NCBI RefSeq assembly: GCF_003286085.1
Contig: NW_020825349.1
Coordinates: forward strand, 1 to 64,000
Direction: 5' to 3'
Length of the DNA stretch: 64,000 nt
From: Drosophila persimilis
Taxonomy: Eukaryota > Arthropoda > Insecta > Diptera > Drosophilidae
A model generated the notes under the pieces. The model saw only the letters and a program-made list of their open reading frames with translations. It did not search any database and was not told the origin of the DNA. Both the position numbers and the translations under genes were made by a program. Below, in pieces: positions 27,728 to 37,952 of the stretch. Positions within the stretch are counted from its first letter, which is position 1. Each line of letters starts with the position of its first letter.

Positions 27728-28067
27728 TGTTCAATATTTTTCCAAAAATCCCCGAAAGCAATGAACTTATTAAAACAGGTAAAAATCCTCCTTTTTGGAT
27801 GAGAACTTTTCTCTTAGAATTTATTGACCGTTTTGGACATGAAATAAGACGTAATGCATTTTTATACTTTTTTAGAGCATATAGTTGCTTTTTTGATATC
27901 TTATGATTTCCTCGCAGAGTATTCAACACTATCTCCACTAATGCTTTTACTAACTCAATGTCACAATTACTTATAATTGCATTTCGAAGTTTATTATTTG
28001 CCCTTTTGAGCACATACAATAAATGTTTGTTCGCTTTCAGTCGATTTAGATTCTTTTTGTAAACCAT
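27720..28067 (-). CDS. Polinton hypothetical protein, about 115 aa
   Basis: The reading frame is open from 28133, but the ATG at 28067 (MVYKKNLNRLKANK) is the more plausible start, since the upstream part is antisense-like hydrophobic sequence overlapping the ATPase gene. The protein is Lys/Leu-rich and helical, with a conserved-looking LVKALVEIVLNTLRGNHKISKKQ segment broken into helices, and ends with a hydrophobic GGFLPVLISSLLSGIFGKIL tail that could insert in a membrane. The gene overlaps the ATPase 3' end by about 70 bp and the next gene by 8 bp, so packing is virus-like. Confidence 0.65.
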   Translation of the reverse strand: MVYKKNLNRLKANKHLLYVLKRANNKLRNAIISNCDIELVKALVEIVLNTLRGNHKISKKQLYALKKYKNALRLISCPKRSINSKRKVLIQKGGFLPVLISSLLSGIFGKILNNA

Positions 28068-28680
28068 TTTCATCTGAAAAGCAAACTGTATACTCAGAAT
28101 TAAAAATATGTGTACGAAATCTAAGGAGATCATTTATTCCCTGAGTAAGATCAATAAGTAAATAACCATGTGGTTCATCTGTCACCTCCTTATATATTCT
28201 GAAGAGCTCCTGAGAATTTTCAGGATAAATTTGTCTTGCTAAGCATTGAAATTGTAGCTTATCCCTAGGATTTTTGAACGCAACGATGTATTTTGTGTTT
28301 AGTGAAATATCTCGAGTATGTGATGATTTATGAAATATATTTTGTGTAACCACTATTACGGATAAATTCCTGTGGTGTGATCCTTTTGTAAATAGCTCAC
28401 AGACATTTTTATTAAATGCACCCATCATTAAGTCATCTAGTATTAAAAGAATAGGATCATGATTTTCATTTTCAATTGTTTCGGGAACTCCTTTATAGTA
28501 TTCGATGGTATTAAAATTTGGCTTAGCATGCTCCTCTCCATAACACCAAATTATTCGATTAATTGAAATGCTCAGCAAATCATTTCTTTTGTTTATTAAA
28601 TTTTCTAAAAACGTTGTCTTACCAGATCCTGAAGGACCGCAAATAAGCATTGTAAAAGGATGTATAAATTGCTTAAACAT
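27994..28680 (-). CDS. ATP: DNA-packaging ATPase (FtsK/HerA type)
   Basis: 228 aa. Walker A is GPSGSGKT at residues 15-22; Walker B is LLILDD ending at D81-D82; a sensor-like glutamine is in VVTQN. This is the A32-like packaging motor of Polintons and nucleocytoplasmic large DNA viruses, which would pump element DNA into capsids. The length is normal and there are no lesions. It heads the structural block read leftward through the capsid genes to the protease. Confidence 0.92.
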   Translation of the reverse strand: MFKQFIHPFTMLICGPSGSGKTTFLENLINKRNDLLSISINRIIWCYGEEHAKPNFNTIEYYKGVPETIENENHDPILLILDDLMMGAFNKNVCELFTKGSHHRNLSVIVVTQNIFHKSSHTRDISLNTKYIVAFKNPRDKLQFQCLARQIYPENSQELFRIYKEVTDEPHGYLLIDLTQGINDLLRFRTHIFNSEYTVCFSDENGLQKESKSTESEQTFIVCAQKGK

Positions 28681-28739
28681 TTTTGGGCTATGTTTTATTT
28701 ATTAATATTTTATAAATGTTTTCTAACATCTAAGATATT

Positions 28740-28880
28740 CTAATTACGCGTCTCCTGATCGCGCTTTTTGGGGCAGTTTTTTTCTAAGTGAGTATCAGAG
28801 CCGCAATAATTACAATAAACAACTTGTGTGTATCCGCTTTTGTGAGGATCCTTTTCAAACAAACGCTTAAATGAATCCAT
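28740..28880 (-). CDS. Zinc-knuckle microprotein of the Polinton, 46 aa
   Basis: Starts ATGGATTCATTTAAG at 28880 and ends TAG at 28740-28742. It contains one retroviral-type knuckle, CNYCGSDTHLEKNC (C-x2-C-x4-H-x4-C), followed by a basic PKKRDQ tail. The perfect ligand spacing in a 46-codon ORF makes chance unlikely. It lies 59 bp upstream of the ATPase start in the same orientation. A nucleic-acid chaperone or packaging adaptor role is only a guess. Confidence 0.65.
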   Translation of the reverse strand: MDSFKRLFEKDPHKSGYTQVVYCNYCGSDTHLEKNCPKKRDQETRN

Positions 28881-28924
28881 TTTAAACAACTAGTTACTAC
28901 AAGTGCTGAATATAAACTGAAAAT

Positions 28925-29439
28925 CTAAACATATGAGTCACCATTACAGTAGATAGCGTAGTTAGAATTTTCCAAGATAACAAATAGCTTAAATAAATTA
29001 TTTAGAGCACATCTAAGAGGAATTTTTTTGTGGATTCTACAGTTTGTAAAAAAATTTGGATAAAATGTGAGACTTTTTCCAATATCGATATCAATAATAT
29101 TATTTGTTAAATACTTAGATAAAAACTTTTTTTAATTTCACCACGTACAATAACGGTGCTAAATCTATTTAGTGGTGAAAGTATTTCACCTAAACTTAAA
29201 TATGATATTTCACCATCTGACCATTCCAATCCATTTATGGTTTGACGATTAATATTTTGTTGTTTAATCATTTCATTATCCAATTCATTCAGATGATATG
29301 GTGGTTTGAAATGAAAGAAGTTTGGTGTTACTGTTCCGGTTTGCATAAACGCCAATTCCTTAATAAAAAGTTGTTTATTATTTCCAAAGACATATTGAAA
29401 ATCAACTATAACGCTTGAATTCCTGTCGATTGTGTTCAT
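28925..29439 (-). pseudogene. Conserved Polinton protein, frameshifted at an A7 run
   Basis: The open frame 29107-29439 gives 110 aa (IVDFQYVFG, FIKELAFM, HFKPPYHLNEL, GLEWSDGEISYL). Right after VIVRGEIKK, at a run of seven A (29127-29133), the sequence remains coding-like in the -1 frame down to TAG at 28925-28927 (residues such as FLSKYL, TNCRIHK, LRCALNNLF). The pattern DFQ...KELA...FKPP...W-DG...C-x2-H...CAL is one I know from a widespread uncharacterised family of invertebrate mobile-element proteins. The ~171-aa gene is thus interrupted by a 1-base homopolymer change, or read by frameshifting. Confidence 0.65.
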
Positions 29440-29487
29440 GTTGGTTTGAGATTTTGTAAGAAACTGAATGAGTTGTTGATGCCTATC

Positions 29488-29497
29488 TCCTTTATAT
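29488..29497 (-). promoter_or_regulatory. TATA element in divergent promoter
   Basis: TATATAAAGG on the minus strand, about 50 bp upstream of the ATG at 29439, followed by an initiator-like TCATTCAGT. The 108-bp gap also has to drive the 229-aa gene on the plus strand, for which the same AT core (TTTATATAC) lies about 55 bp upstream of its ATG. Confidence 0.5.
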
Positions 29498-29547
29498 ACA
29501 GCCCAATTTAGTAAGAGTTCTTAGTTTTACAAAAGCATTCAACCCAA

Positions 29548-30237
29548 ATGGACACGCTTCAATCAAAAAGAATTAGGTCCACTAGAAAGAAGCAGGATCA
29601 CGAAGTCATTTTCGGTCTCGAATATTATGTAGTACATAATTTAAAACTTAAATGCGGTTTTTCAACTACAAGAAAATTCACTCCAATGATATGGATGCAG
29701 CAAAGCAAAAACAATTTCGTCGGTTTAGATAAAGATGAATGGATGCAATTGGTTACATACAAAGAGTATATCCAATTGAAACTTGATCAGTATGATTTTT
29801 TGATGCCTGATACAATTATAGACCATCCATTATTACCCACAATTAAGTGTAATTTTAGATTTCGAAAATCAGATAAGCAGTATGTGTTTATAATAAATCA
29901 GTTTGGAAATAAAATTGAATTTGATAGTGAGTCCTGGAGATCGTTTTTAAGATTAGGCATTTTTTTTACCACATTTTTATGTTGGAATACGATACTTAAG
30001 CAACAAATTATATACCTCTACTATAATAATATTATTCCTAAGTGTGCAGCCTTACAAAAATTTGATGTTCAACTAGCTGATTTAGACGGTACTTATGATA
30101 GAAATGTGCAAATAGATTTAACCCGTTTATGCTTTGAAATTTCCAAAAAAATGTGTAATCAAATAAAACGCGATGTTCTTGAGTATAAGCAAACACTTTT
30201 AAATAAGCAATCATCCCAACATAACAATAGAAAATAA
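29548..30237 (+). CDS. Polinton hypothetical protein, 229 aa
   Basis: Not recognised with certainty. The N-terminus is basic (SKRIRSTRKKQDHEV), followed by a beta-rich stretch (FTPMIWMQQSKNNFVGLDKDEWMQLV) that looks like a PC4-type single-stranded DNA-binding fold, then a second half with aromatic and helical segments (FFTTFLCWNTILKQQ; CFEISKKMCNQI). A replication or transcription cofactor is plausible from composition and from its position 15 bp upstream of the integrase gene in the same orientation. No lesions. Confidence 0.65.
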   Translation: MDTLQSKRIRSTRKKQDHEVIFGLEYYVVHNLKLKCGFSTTRKFTPMIWMQQSKNNFVGLDKDEWMQLVTYKEYIQLKLDQYDFLMPDTIIDHPLLPTIKCNFRFRKSDKQYVFIINQFGNKIEFDSESWRSFLRLGIFFTTFLCWNTILKQQIIYLYYNNIIPKCAALQKFDVQLADLDGTYDRNVQIDLTRLCFEISKKMCNQIKRDVLEYKQTLLNKQSSQHNNRK

Positions 30238-30252
30238 AAAATTATATTAAAA

Positions 30253-31176
30253 ATGAGTAAGCAACAAGTTGTTAATGAAATACATAAGCCTGCTAGAAGA
30301 AATTTTATTCGTCGTAAATTCGTACAAAAGGGAATTAATGACACGTGGCAAATCGATTTAGTTGAAATGATACCCTTTTATAAGGAAAACAAAGGATATA
30401 TGTACTTGCTGACAGTAATTGACACGTTCTCGAAGTTTGCATATGCAGTTCCCGTTAAGTCTAAAACAGCTTTAGATGTTTTATCAGCATTGAAGAAAAT
30501 ATTAAAAATATCTAAACATAAACCTAAAAATATTCAATCTGATCAAGGAAAGGAGTTTTTTAATGTAGCCTTCGGAGAGTTAATGAAAAAGAATAACATT
30601 AACCATTACCATACATATACACACCTTAAAGCATCTATTTGTGAACGTTTTAATAGAACATTAAAAAATCGTATGTGGAAAATCTTTAGTATGCAGGGTA
30701 ATCATACGTGGATTTATATCTTGCATGACTTACTAAAAGATTATAATAATTCATATCACCGTACTATAAAAATGAGGCCTATAGATGTAAACAAACAAAA
30801 TGAAGAGTTTATTTTGAAAACAGCTTATAATATTTGTAAGGTATTTCCTAAACACAAGTTTTCCATTGGTGATCCTGTTAGAATAAGTAAATATAAAGGT
30901 ATTTTTACAAAGGGCTATGATCCAAACTGGACAGCCGAAGTTTTTAAAATTTTAAAAGTAAAGTCTACTAATCCTGTAACATATGAGCTGGAGGACTATA
31001 AGGGGGAAATGATCAAAGGCTCATTTTATGATCAAGAACTCCAAAAAGTTAAAGATGAAAATGCTTTCTTAGTGGAAAAAATACTTAGAAGGAAAAAAGA
31101 ACAAGTTTTTGTTAAATGGTTAGGTTTCGATGAAACACACAATTCATGGATAGATAAAAAGAGTATATTAAAATAA
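30253..31176 (+). CDS. INT: Polinton integrase (rve family) with C-terminal chromodomain
   Basis: 307 aa. The catalytic triad is D35 (TWQIDLVEM), D97 (QSDQGKEF) and E131 (SICERFNRT), the DDE set of retroviral integrases. Residues about 272-307 form a chromodomain (FLVEKILRR ... VFVKWLGF ... SWIDKKSIL), which in Ty3-like integrases and Polintons is believed to direct insertion to modified chromatin. The enzyme would process the TIR ends and make the 6-bp staggered cut. Intact; convergent with PolB, 114 bp between stops. Confidence 0.95.
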   Translation: MSKQQVVNEIHKPARRNFIRRKFVQKGINDTWQIDLVEMIPFYKENKGYMYLLTVIDTFSKFAYAVPVKSKTALDVLSALKKILKISKHKPKNIQSDQGKEFFNVAFGELMKKNNINHYHTYTHLKASICERFNRTLKNRMWKIFSMQGNHTWIYILHDLLKDYNNSYHRTIKMRPIDVNKQNEEFILKTAYNICKVFPKHKFSIGDPVRISKYKGIFTKGYDPNWTAEVFKILKVKSTNPVTYELEDYKGEMIKGSFYDQELQKVKDENAFLVEKILRRKKEQVFVKWLGFDETHNSWIDKKSILK

Positions 31177-31290
31177 TTAAGCACGCAAAATATTTATCAG
31201 ATTTAATTTATTTTTGTGTATTTTTTACATTGAAATATAGTTTTAATTATACACAAATTAAAAATAATAATAATATAATGTTAAATTTAC

Positions 31291-34200
31291 TTATACCATA
31301 TTTTGTGTATTATTACTAGCACCTAAAATATTTTTAATTTCATAGTGATTATGAGCTAATGTTGAAATATTATCAGGTAATATAAATCTTTTGTCATCAT
31401 TATAATTTAGACTTATCTTATTTACAATTTCAGTATAAATTTTATGACCTCTACTTCTAATAACTCTCTGTTGTCCATAATAAGTTTTTTTATGTTTAAT
31501 GCATTCAATATAATGAGTATGAGTTAATCGTTTAACTACTGACTTTTTTACGCCTTTAACCTTTTTTACGTTATAGTCAGTGTTATCATCTTTAGCAATT
31601 AAATATGAGTATGCTTTCGCTTTTAATCCTGCAAACGACGTCATTATTTTTCCTGCATTTTCGTCTTTCATTAATCCAAGCTCTTTGTTATTAGCGAGAT
31701 TGATACCGAATCTGTTTGAGGCTAGGTAATTGGATGTATCAAAGCGATTAGGATTGAATTTAATTAAATCATAAAAATCTTCTTCTGATGATATAATAAA
31801 TGAATCTGTATCCATATAGAGTATTTTTGATGATGGACATTTTACAGAATGAAAATTATAGAAATAGTCATACATTAACCATTTTGAAAGTTCTAGTACA
31901 CTAACTCCAATGTATATGGGCTTATCATAAAAAATTCGGGACTTAGTTGATTCAATGGCAGCCAAATTATCTCCAAAGATTTCAACACTGTGGAAATTAT
32001 GTCTTGCTATGCGTTGTCTAAACCCTGCTGAGTTTTGTCTTGACTCATAATGCTTAACTAATGCAACCTCACGACGTTTTTCTACATTCTCCATTGTTTT
32101 ACCGTAAACGGCATTAACCATTAATTTGTAAAAGTTTATCTCAAAGTCATTGCTAGCTAATTTTCTAAGAGATGTATTGAGGTCAATATATGGTTTCAGC
32201 CAACAGGACTGATTAAATGATAAAACTCTAGATATTTTTTCTAAAATCATACCTTGCTCTATACATAACTGTAGCTGCTTCAAATGAATTATATAGTTCT
32301 TTTTATCACTTAAGTCAGCTATTAGTTTTGTCTGCTTTCCTCCTGGTGGAATCTTATTTTCGGGGCAAAAAGGTAAACTATTATGCTTATTATGAATATC
32401 ATCAGGATATCGCAAATCTACTTCTAAAATATATCCAACATCACTAGATGCCGATATGCTAAGAACGTTGAAAGATGAAATTTCATCGTTACTTAGAAAT
32501 TTAAAATTAGAAAATGGAAGGGGTTGACTCATAGCCCATCCATATAAGTTGTTGGCGTCAATATATGAAAGGAAATTTATGGGTTCGGTAGGCTTAAATT
32601 TATTATTTAAATATTTGTTATTTGCTGTTGCAATCCGTTGAGTGCATTGGGTCAATCCTCCACGAACAGCAGTTTTTAAAAAATTATAAATGTCAGGATC
32701 ACTAACAAGTTCTAATTCTACTCTTGTGTATTTTAACATTGCATCCCATGAAACTGAAGGAGCAGTAACATAATTAATGGGGTCTAACCTGTACACTCGG
32801 GAACAAAGACTCCTAAAATTCTCAAATACATCAGCAAGAATTAAAACATCGCTTTCCAAATATAATTTTAAATAATCTCTAATAGATTTGCAATTAAATG
32901 CGTTCCAAACCTTCTGGGCAAAGTTGTAGTCTTCAACACTACATTCCTCATCATTCAGTGAATTATAAAAATTATCTCGCGAAGGAAGCAGGGATTCATC
33001 AAATTTTTCAAAACTATCCAAATAATCATAGGGAAATACTCCCTTTCGTCGTAGCATATCAAATTTTTCACCTTGATATTTACTTCTCAAAATTTTAAAA
33101 TTCGCTATGTTCATATAACTAGCGAGTTTTTCTAAGCTTGAATTTAAAAATCTATTTGAATCTATATATCTAATTTTATATTGATGAAGATAAGATTCAT
33201 CGAGCTTACAAATTTGAGTTAACGCAATATATAACTCTTTATTGCAAGGAATGGGTCTTAGTTCATCTTTTATTGACGTAACAAATAAATGTATATCATA
33301 ACGAGATAAGTTATGAAAAACTACCGGGAAAAAGGGATCGCTTAATCTAAATGTCTGTTTACACAGCTTATGAATAGGACCTACATATTGTCCTGTAAAC
33401 TGATCAAAGAATTTTTCTCGATCATCATCAAAAATTTGTTTCTCGCAGGCATAGCATTCACCGTGTTCCTGGTAATCCTCATCCCAAATGTTAAACTGAT
33501 AGATTGGTTTTTTATAGGACTTCCAGTACTTCTCATAAAGTCCATCGGTTTTCATCCTAAGTGCTTGACAAAATTTTTGGATACAATCCGGTCCTGAAAT
33601 AACGAAATCATAATGTTTATGAGTTTATTGCCTTTGCTGGAATGTTAAAATATTTACCTTCGTATGTCCACATCTCATTTAGATGTTCATTGTATTTATG
33701 TACAATATAAAATGATGCTGCACATGCTGTATGCCTCTGTGCCATAGTAGTTGATGATTTTGATGGATCATTAAGATTTATATCGTAATTTTCCAAAACT
33801 GCTTCGATGTCAGCATAAATTACTACTGGTGGAGATAGTTTTTTAGAAAAACTTTTGAATACAGTTTTGGTATTAGGTTCAGGATACAAAGCAGCAACTT
33901 TTCCACACTCTTTAGTGTCATGTATAGTATTTGTTGTACTATAAAATTGCAAGCAGTTCTCGCAAAAATATGCCGTATTATAGGATTTACTATGTTGTGA
34001 ATAACATAATTTTCTCATGCACGTTATATATGCATAATGCATCATTTGCATATTATCACTATTAATTCCAAGCAAGTTTATGTGGTGAGTCCGAATTTTC
34101 TTAGTCCTCACTGTGGGTCCCACAACGTTTTTTCCATTCTCATCGACTTCATAAACATTGATGCTAAAATCCTCATTTGCTGATTCGAATCGCTTGATTC

Positions 34201-35287
34201 CTTTGCTTGTTATTGGAAACTCAATTCCGGAAAAATTTAATCTTACTCCTTCATAATAAATGATGTCTTGCCGTATGTTTCCGCATCGATAGGATGATGG
34301 TATTGTTAACTTATCTCGGGAAATTTTTTTTAATGCTGCTGTTTGATATATAGTTTTAAGGTGTGTTCCATAGGCTAATGATGCTAAAACACACCACTTG
34401 AAACAAAAATCATCGTCATTTTTTACATTTATGAGTGCATTTCGTGACTTAATTTTTTTGGGAGCTTGGATAAACCTGTTTGCAGCGATATGCTCTAGTT
34501 TTATCATGGTAAGTTCAAAATATTTAAAACACTTTATTGCCCAACCTGAATCCTTCTCCTGGAATTCACTGCTGAGAGTTATCAAATTTTCTATTGTATC
34601 ATTTAGATGATCATCAATCAGCTCGTTTTCATATATTGGTTTGTATGGAGTAATGAAATGCTTCATTGTTTCTGTTAAGCTTTCATCATCAGTGTTTTTA
34701 ACGTATAATCCATATACTTTTAAATTGTATTTTATGGATCTGTACTCACTCATGCAGTGACGCAATAAATTGATAATATCATTTTTGCAATCATAAAAAA
34801 ACTCTTTTAAATCAATCTGTTCACTTTTATTTGAGTGAACACGATATGATTTTAAAGGAAATCGCGACTCCGTTGAAATTAAAATAACGTTTTCATTTTC
34901 CTCTAGTTGAGCTGCTCTTGCATTCTTATGTTTGTCCGACATCATATGGCGTCTTTCCCTAGACGAAGGGTAACTTTCACCGCAAATTGAACAGTCAATA
35001 ATCCTTAGGTCCATCGGAGTATCCAATCGAGGCCGTTTTGAAGCTCCTGACGTTGAAGGACCTTGAAGATCACTTGAATTAGATCCTTTGCTCATAAGAA
35101 TCTCAAAAGCATTCCTAGGTCCCAAGCATGCTTCATAATGACTATCAAACTCTATTAAGTCGATGGACTTAGAGCAAAGGTCACACACTACATTATTACG
35201 CAAATCAGAGCATCTCTCATAATGAGATTGAAACTCTGAAAAGTCAACGGACTTATCACACATGTTGCACTGAACTTTTGATGCCAT
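31291..35287 (-). CDS. PolB: Protein-primed family B DNA polymerase, two exons
   Basis: Exon 1 35287-33658, 64-bp intron 33657-33594, exon 2 33593-31291; the exons total 3,933 nt, 1,310 codons plus stop, in frame. N-terminal zinc fingers: C7-x2-C10...H22-x3-C26, and the same at C35/C38/H50/C54, then a C2H2-like finger (CSICGESYPSS...). 3'-5' exonuclease motifs: YADIEAV (Exo I, end of exon 1) and FHNLSRYD (Exo II). Polymerase motifs: YIDANNLYG (A), KLMVNAVYGKTMENV (B), YMDTDSF (C), and LKAKAYSY. It would replicate the element using a terminal protein. No internal stop in either exon. Confidence 0.93.
33594..33657 (-). other. Predicted 64-bp intron in PolB
   Basis: On the minus strand the donor is AAG/GTAAATATTT and the acceptor TTCGTTATTTCAG. 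Without removal the frame stops after 13 intronic codons; with removal the frame continues directly into exon 2. Length is typical for Drosophila. Confidence 0.8.
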
Positions 35288-35508
35288 TTTAAGTTTTATT
35301 TATTTATTTATTTTTTTTTTGTATCGAACTAACCACTTTCACTATTGAAACAGGACTAAGGGTTTCCTTTTTAAATGGTATCTTTTTAGGCCCCTCCCAA
35401 ACACCTTCTTAATCTTTTATATCCAAAACAACAGTACCTGTTCACAAACCTGTTTCAAACGATTCCTACTGGGTCAATCTAATAATATGAGGGAAAGGTT
35501 ACAACCTC
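35288..35508. promoter_or_regulatory. PolB upstream region
   Basis: 221 bp between the PolB start and the right TIR. TATAAAAG lies on the minus strand near 35417, about 130 bp from the ATG; a run of ATTT/T follows nearer the start. The sequence CCTGTTTCAAACGA(A/T)TCCTA occurs here (near 35451) and again inside the TIR near 35563, a possible regulatory repeat. Confidence 0.4.
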
Positions 35509-36987
35509 TATTCTACCTGAAATCCACTTATTCTTTTTGTGTAATCCTCACGTGGAAGAAACCTGTTTCAAACGAATCCTATGATTCTCTTGTAATAAGA
35601 GGAAGTGAAATTCAACCAATCAAAAGTAAAACAGAAACATTTAAAATAAATAGTGGTTAAATGTGTTATATTTATTATATATGTACATATGTATATATTA
35701 TTTTTAGAAAAATACATAAAATATTCTTATTATATAAATATGTATTCGTATTATTAAAATTTCGCCTCAGCTAATTTTACCGCAGCAATTAAGTCATCAT
35801 CATCTTCGTCCCGAAGTAGTTCCTGGAGTTGAGATCTTTTATCATCATCCTGATTATCTACTAAATCGAAAATGTTGTCATCATCCGGGAAAATGTATGC
35901 TGGATTATCATTATTAGACGTTGCATTCCTTGGGTCATCGTCGTCATCATCCCATTTAATGTCACTTAACCAGGTCAAGTTGCTCTCGAGATAGGTTTGA
36001 GTCTTAATCCCAAAAATCAAGGACAGGTCTACGGAGCTCGGCTGAGAGTCCAGATTTATGGTTGATTCCGGTTGGGAATCGATAAAAATGATTTCAAGGT
36101 CATCCATCGTTGTTGAAAGATTACTAGTTTATGTCCTAGCTGTTAGCTGTGAGTAGTTATTATATAGGCACTTTGCTATGGGACAGTGTTAGGTACACAA
36201 AGGAGGAATATAAATTATAGAGAAAGTAGAAAGGTTCAAGGGCATCGAAACCGTTTTTCAGGAAACACTTAAAAAATACCTCTAAACTATCACATTAGAT
36301 TCATTGCAAAGGGATGACCTACCTGTTTGAGGGTTGTTTGAATCGCAACACGGGACCAATCGTAAAAACAGGTTCATTGACAGTAAGTGGGAGGAGAGAG
36401 AATATAAATGAGCGAAGGATCGATTTGAGAGGATTTTACATGGTTGAGAAACAGGATTAAGATCGAAGTTAGTTCACATTATCGCCGATAGGTGGCGCCA
36501 CCAAGTAGTAAGGATACGGGACAGACGTATATTTACTCTAAGTAGCATTAATTAATTTTGATGTCTTCCTATTATAATTTTATTCTTTGCGTGCTCCTAT
36601 ATATATCTCCATTAATTTGTGTTCTCTTACCATTCAACCCTCTATACGGACATCTAGATACCCAGGTTTCCAACCTATGTTTTCTATAGGATGTAAATTT
36701 CAGAAACTTCACACATTTGTTTTCCCAATTCAATGTTTATAAAATATCCTATAAGTATTTATTTAACTTGACCAGTTAATAACATAGCAGAAATTGGTTC
36801 CCAATTCAATGTTTATAAAATATCTTATAAGTATTTATTTAACATGATCACGTAATAACATAGCAATATGATGCACACTTACATTCAACATGTTGCCAAG
36901 CTGCACATGCTTAAGCAAATGTTGCTGCAACATGTTGCGAATTTGGTAATTCAGTGTAAAAAGCGACCGTCCCTTATCCTTACTACT
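35509..36987 (-). repeat. Polinton right terminal inverted repeat (1,479 bp)
   Basis: Inverted counterpart of 21020-22498, same length and internal spacing. Ends CCTTACTACT at 36987, followed by the TSD AACGGG at 36988-36993. Confidence 0.95.
35754..36107 (-). CDS. Acidic TIR-encoded protein, right copy
   Basis: 117 aa, identical in sequence to the left copy at 21900-22253 and read inward from the right end. Same Asp-run composition, unknown function. The candidate TATA box is at 36159-36166 on the minus strand. Two identical copies doubling gene dosage from both termini is reminiscent of terminal genes in linear DNA viruses. Confidence 0.8.
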   Translation of the reverse strand: MDDLEIIFIDSQPESTINLDSQPSSVDLSLIFGIKTQTYLESNLTWLSDIKWDDDDDDPRNATSNNDNPAYIFPDDDNIFDLVDNQDDDKRSQLQELLRDEDDDDLIAAVKLAEAKF

Positions 36988-37952
36988 AACGGGCTTCCTG
37001 TCCTTAGCTGCTGTTGATCTGGTAGCAGCAGCGAGTAGTAATGCTCGGCTCCGATTAGCATGTCGATTTGGCCTGGCTTATGGAAATTTGGATCTGCCAG
37101 TGAGATCTTGCTTGGTACGTTAAAGCTATCTGAATCGAGTGCCTGAGCTGGTTGATCAGATATTATTTGTGGTAATACGAAAGCTTCAATTCTTTGCGTA
37201 AAACCATTGTGAAGGGATTTCATGAGCACATTTACTCGTGCTCTGCTGGTCTTTGATTGACCTCCAATTCCTTCGATCCGTAATGTTGTGTCTTTTAGGT
37301 TGAGGGACAACATTGATGCCATTCGTTCAGAGATCAAGTTTATCTGTGATCCTGAATCTAGCAGTGCTCTGAAATTAGCAACCTGCCCGTTGTTGGCTTC
37401 TACTGCCACCTTTGCTGTGGCCAGAAGATTGTAACTATTGTTACTTGCTGCACCAACCGTCGGGCCTCTTGATTCTGTAGCTGCGCCTGATGCTGTTTCC
37501 AAATATAGCATCGTGTTGTGCTTCTTGTCACACTTGAAGCAGTTTCGACCAGGGCATGCGTTTGTTTTGTGATTTGTTCTAAAACAATTAACGCACATTT
37601 TTTGTTTTTGTACCCAATTTAGTCGTTCTGATGGAGATTTGGAGCGAAATTCTTCGCATCCGTAGAGCCAATGGCTTGCTTTTTTGCAGAATGTGCATAA
37701 GGGTGCTCGCGTTCTCCCTGTGTTTGCTGATGCACATGTCGTGCCTTTTGGCTCTCTCCTTGATGCTGGTGGCTTCTTACTGGTTCCTAGAACCCGAATT
37801 TTTTGCTCCAAGAACTGAAGCATCGTATCCAGCGCCTGAATGTTCTTTGAGCTTCCCAATGATTGCTCATACAAGGCCTTATTTGTTACATCCAGTTTGT
37901 TTCTGATAATGGCAATCAATATCGGATCCCATGTAGATATATTGATGCCCAA
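36988..37952 (-). CDS. BEL copy 1 pol N-terminus: zinc knuckles and protease (partial)
   Basis: Directly follows an in-frame TGA (37953-37955) that ends gag. It encodes the BEL-type cysteine/histidine array (CTFCKKASHWLYGC ... CVNCFRTNHKTNAC ... CFKCDKKHNTML) and an aspartic protease (RALLDSGSQINLISE). It ends at the Polinton insertion; the open frame runs a few codons into the TIR by chance. The immediate next codon after TGA is in frame, so gag and pol are one frame separated by a single stop. Confidence 0.88.

Larger units (their letters stand above)
21020..36987. mobile_element. Polinton/Maverick DNA transposon, complete (15,968 bp)
   Basis: A self-synthesising DNA element inserted in BEL pol with a 6-bp TSD and 1,479-bp terminal inverted repeats starting AGTAGTAAGGATAAGGGACG (Polintons start with AG). 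Gene order left to right: TIR acidic gene (+), C2H2 protein (-), spliced small gene (+), 99-aa gene (+), cysteine protease (-), major capsid (-), basic pVI-like protein (-), minor capsid (-), two unknowns (-), packaging ATPase (-), zinc knuckle (-), conserved frameshifted gene (-), 229-aa gene (+), integrase (+), PolB (-), TIR acidic gene (-). All core Polinton functions are present and apart from one homopolymer frameshift I see no break. Confidence 0.97.

Noticed and set aside
30253-31176. Integrase as part of a Ty3/gypsy element inserted in the region
   Set aside because: No RT, RNase H or LTR adjoins it and it lies in the expected Polinton position, so it is the Polinton integrase.
33556-35287. 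PolB as a pseudogene split by a stop codon
   Set aside because: The gap has matching splice signals and restores frame by removal of 64 bp, so a spliced gene is the simpler reading.
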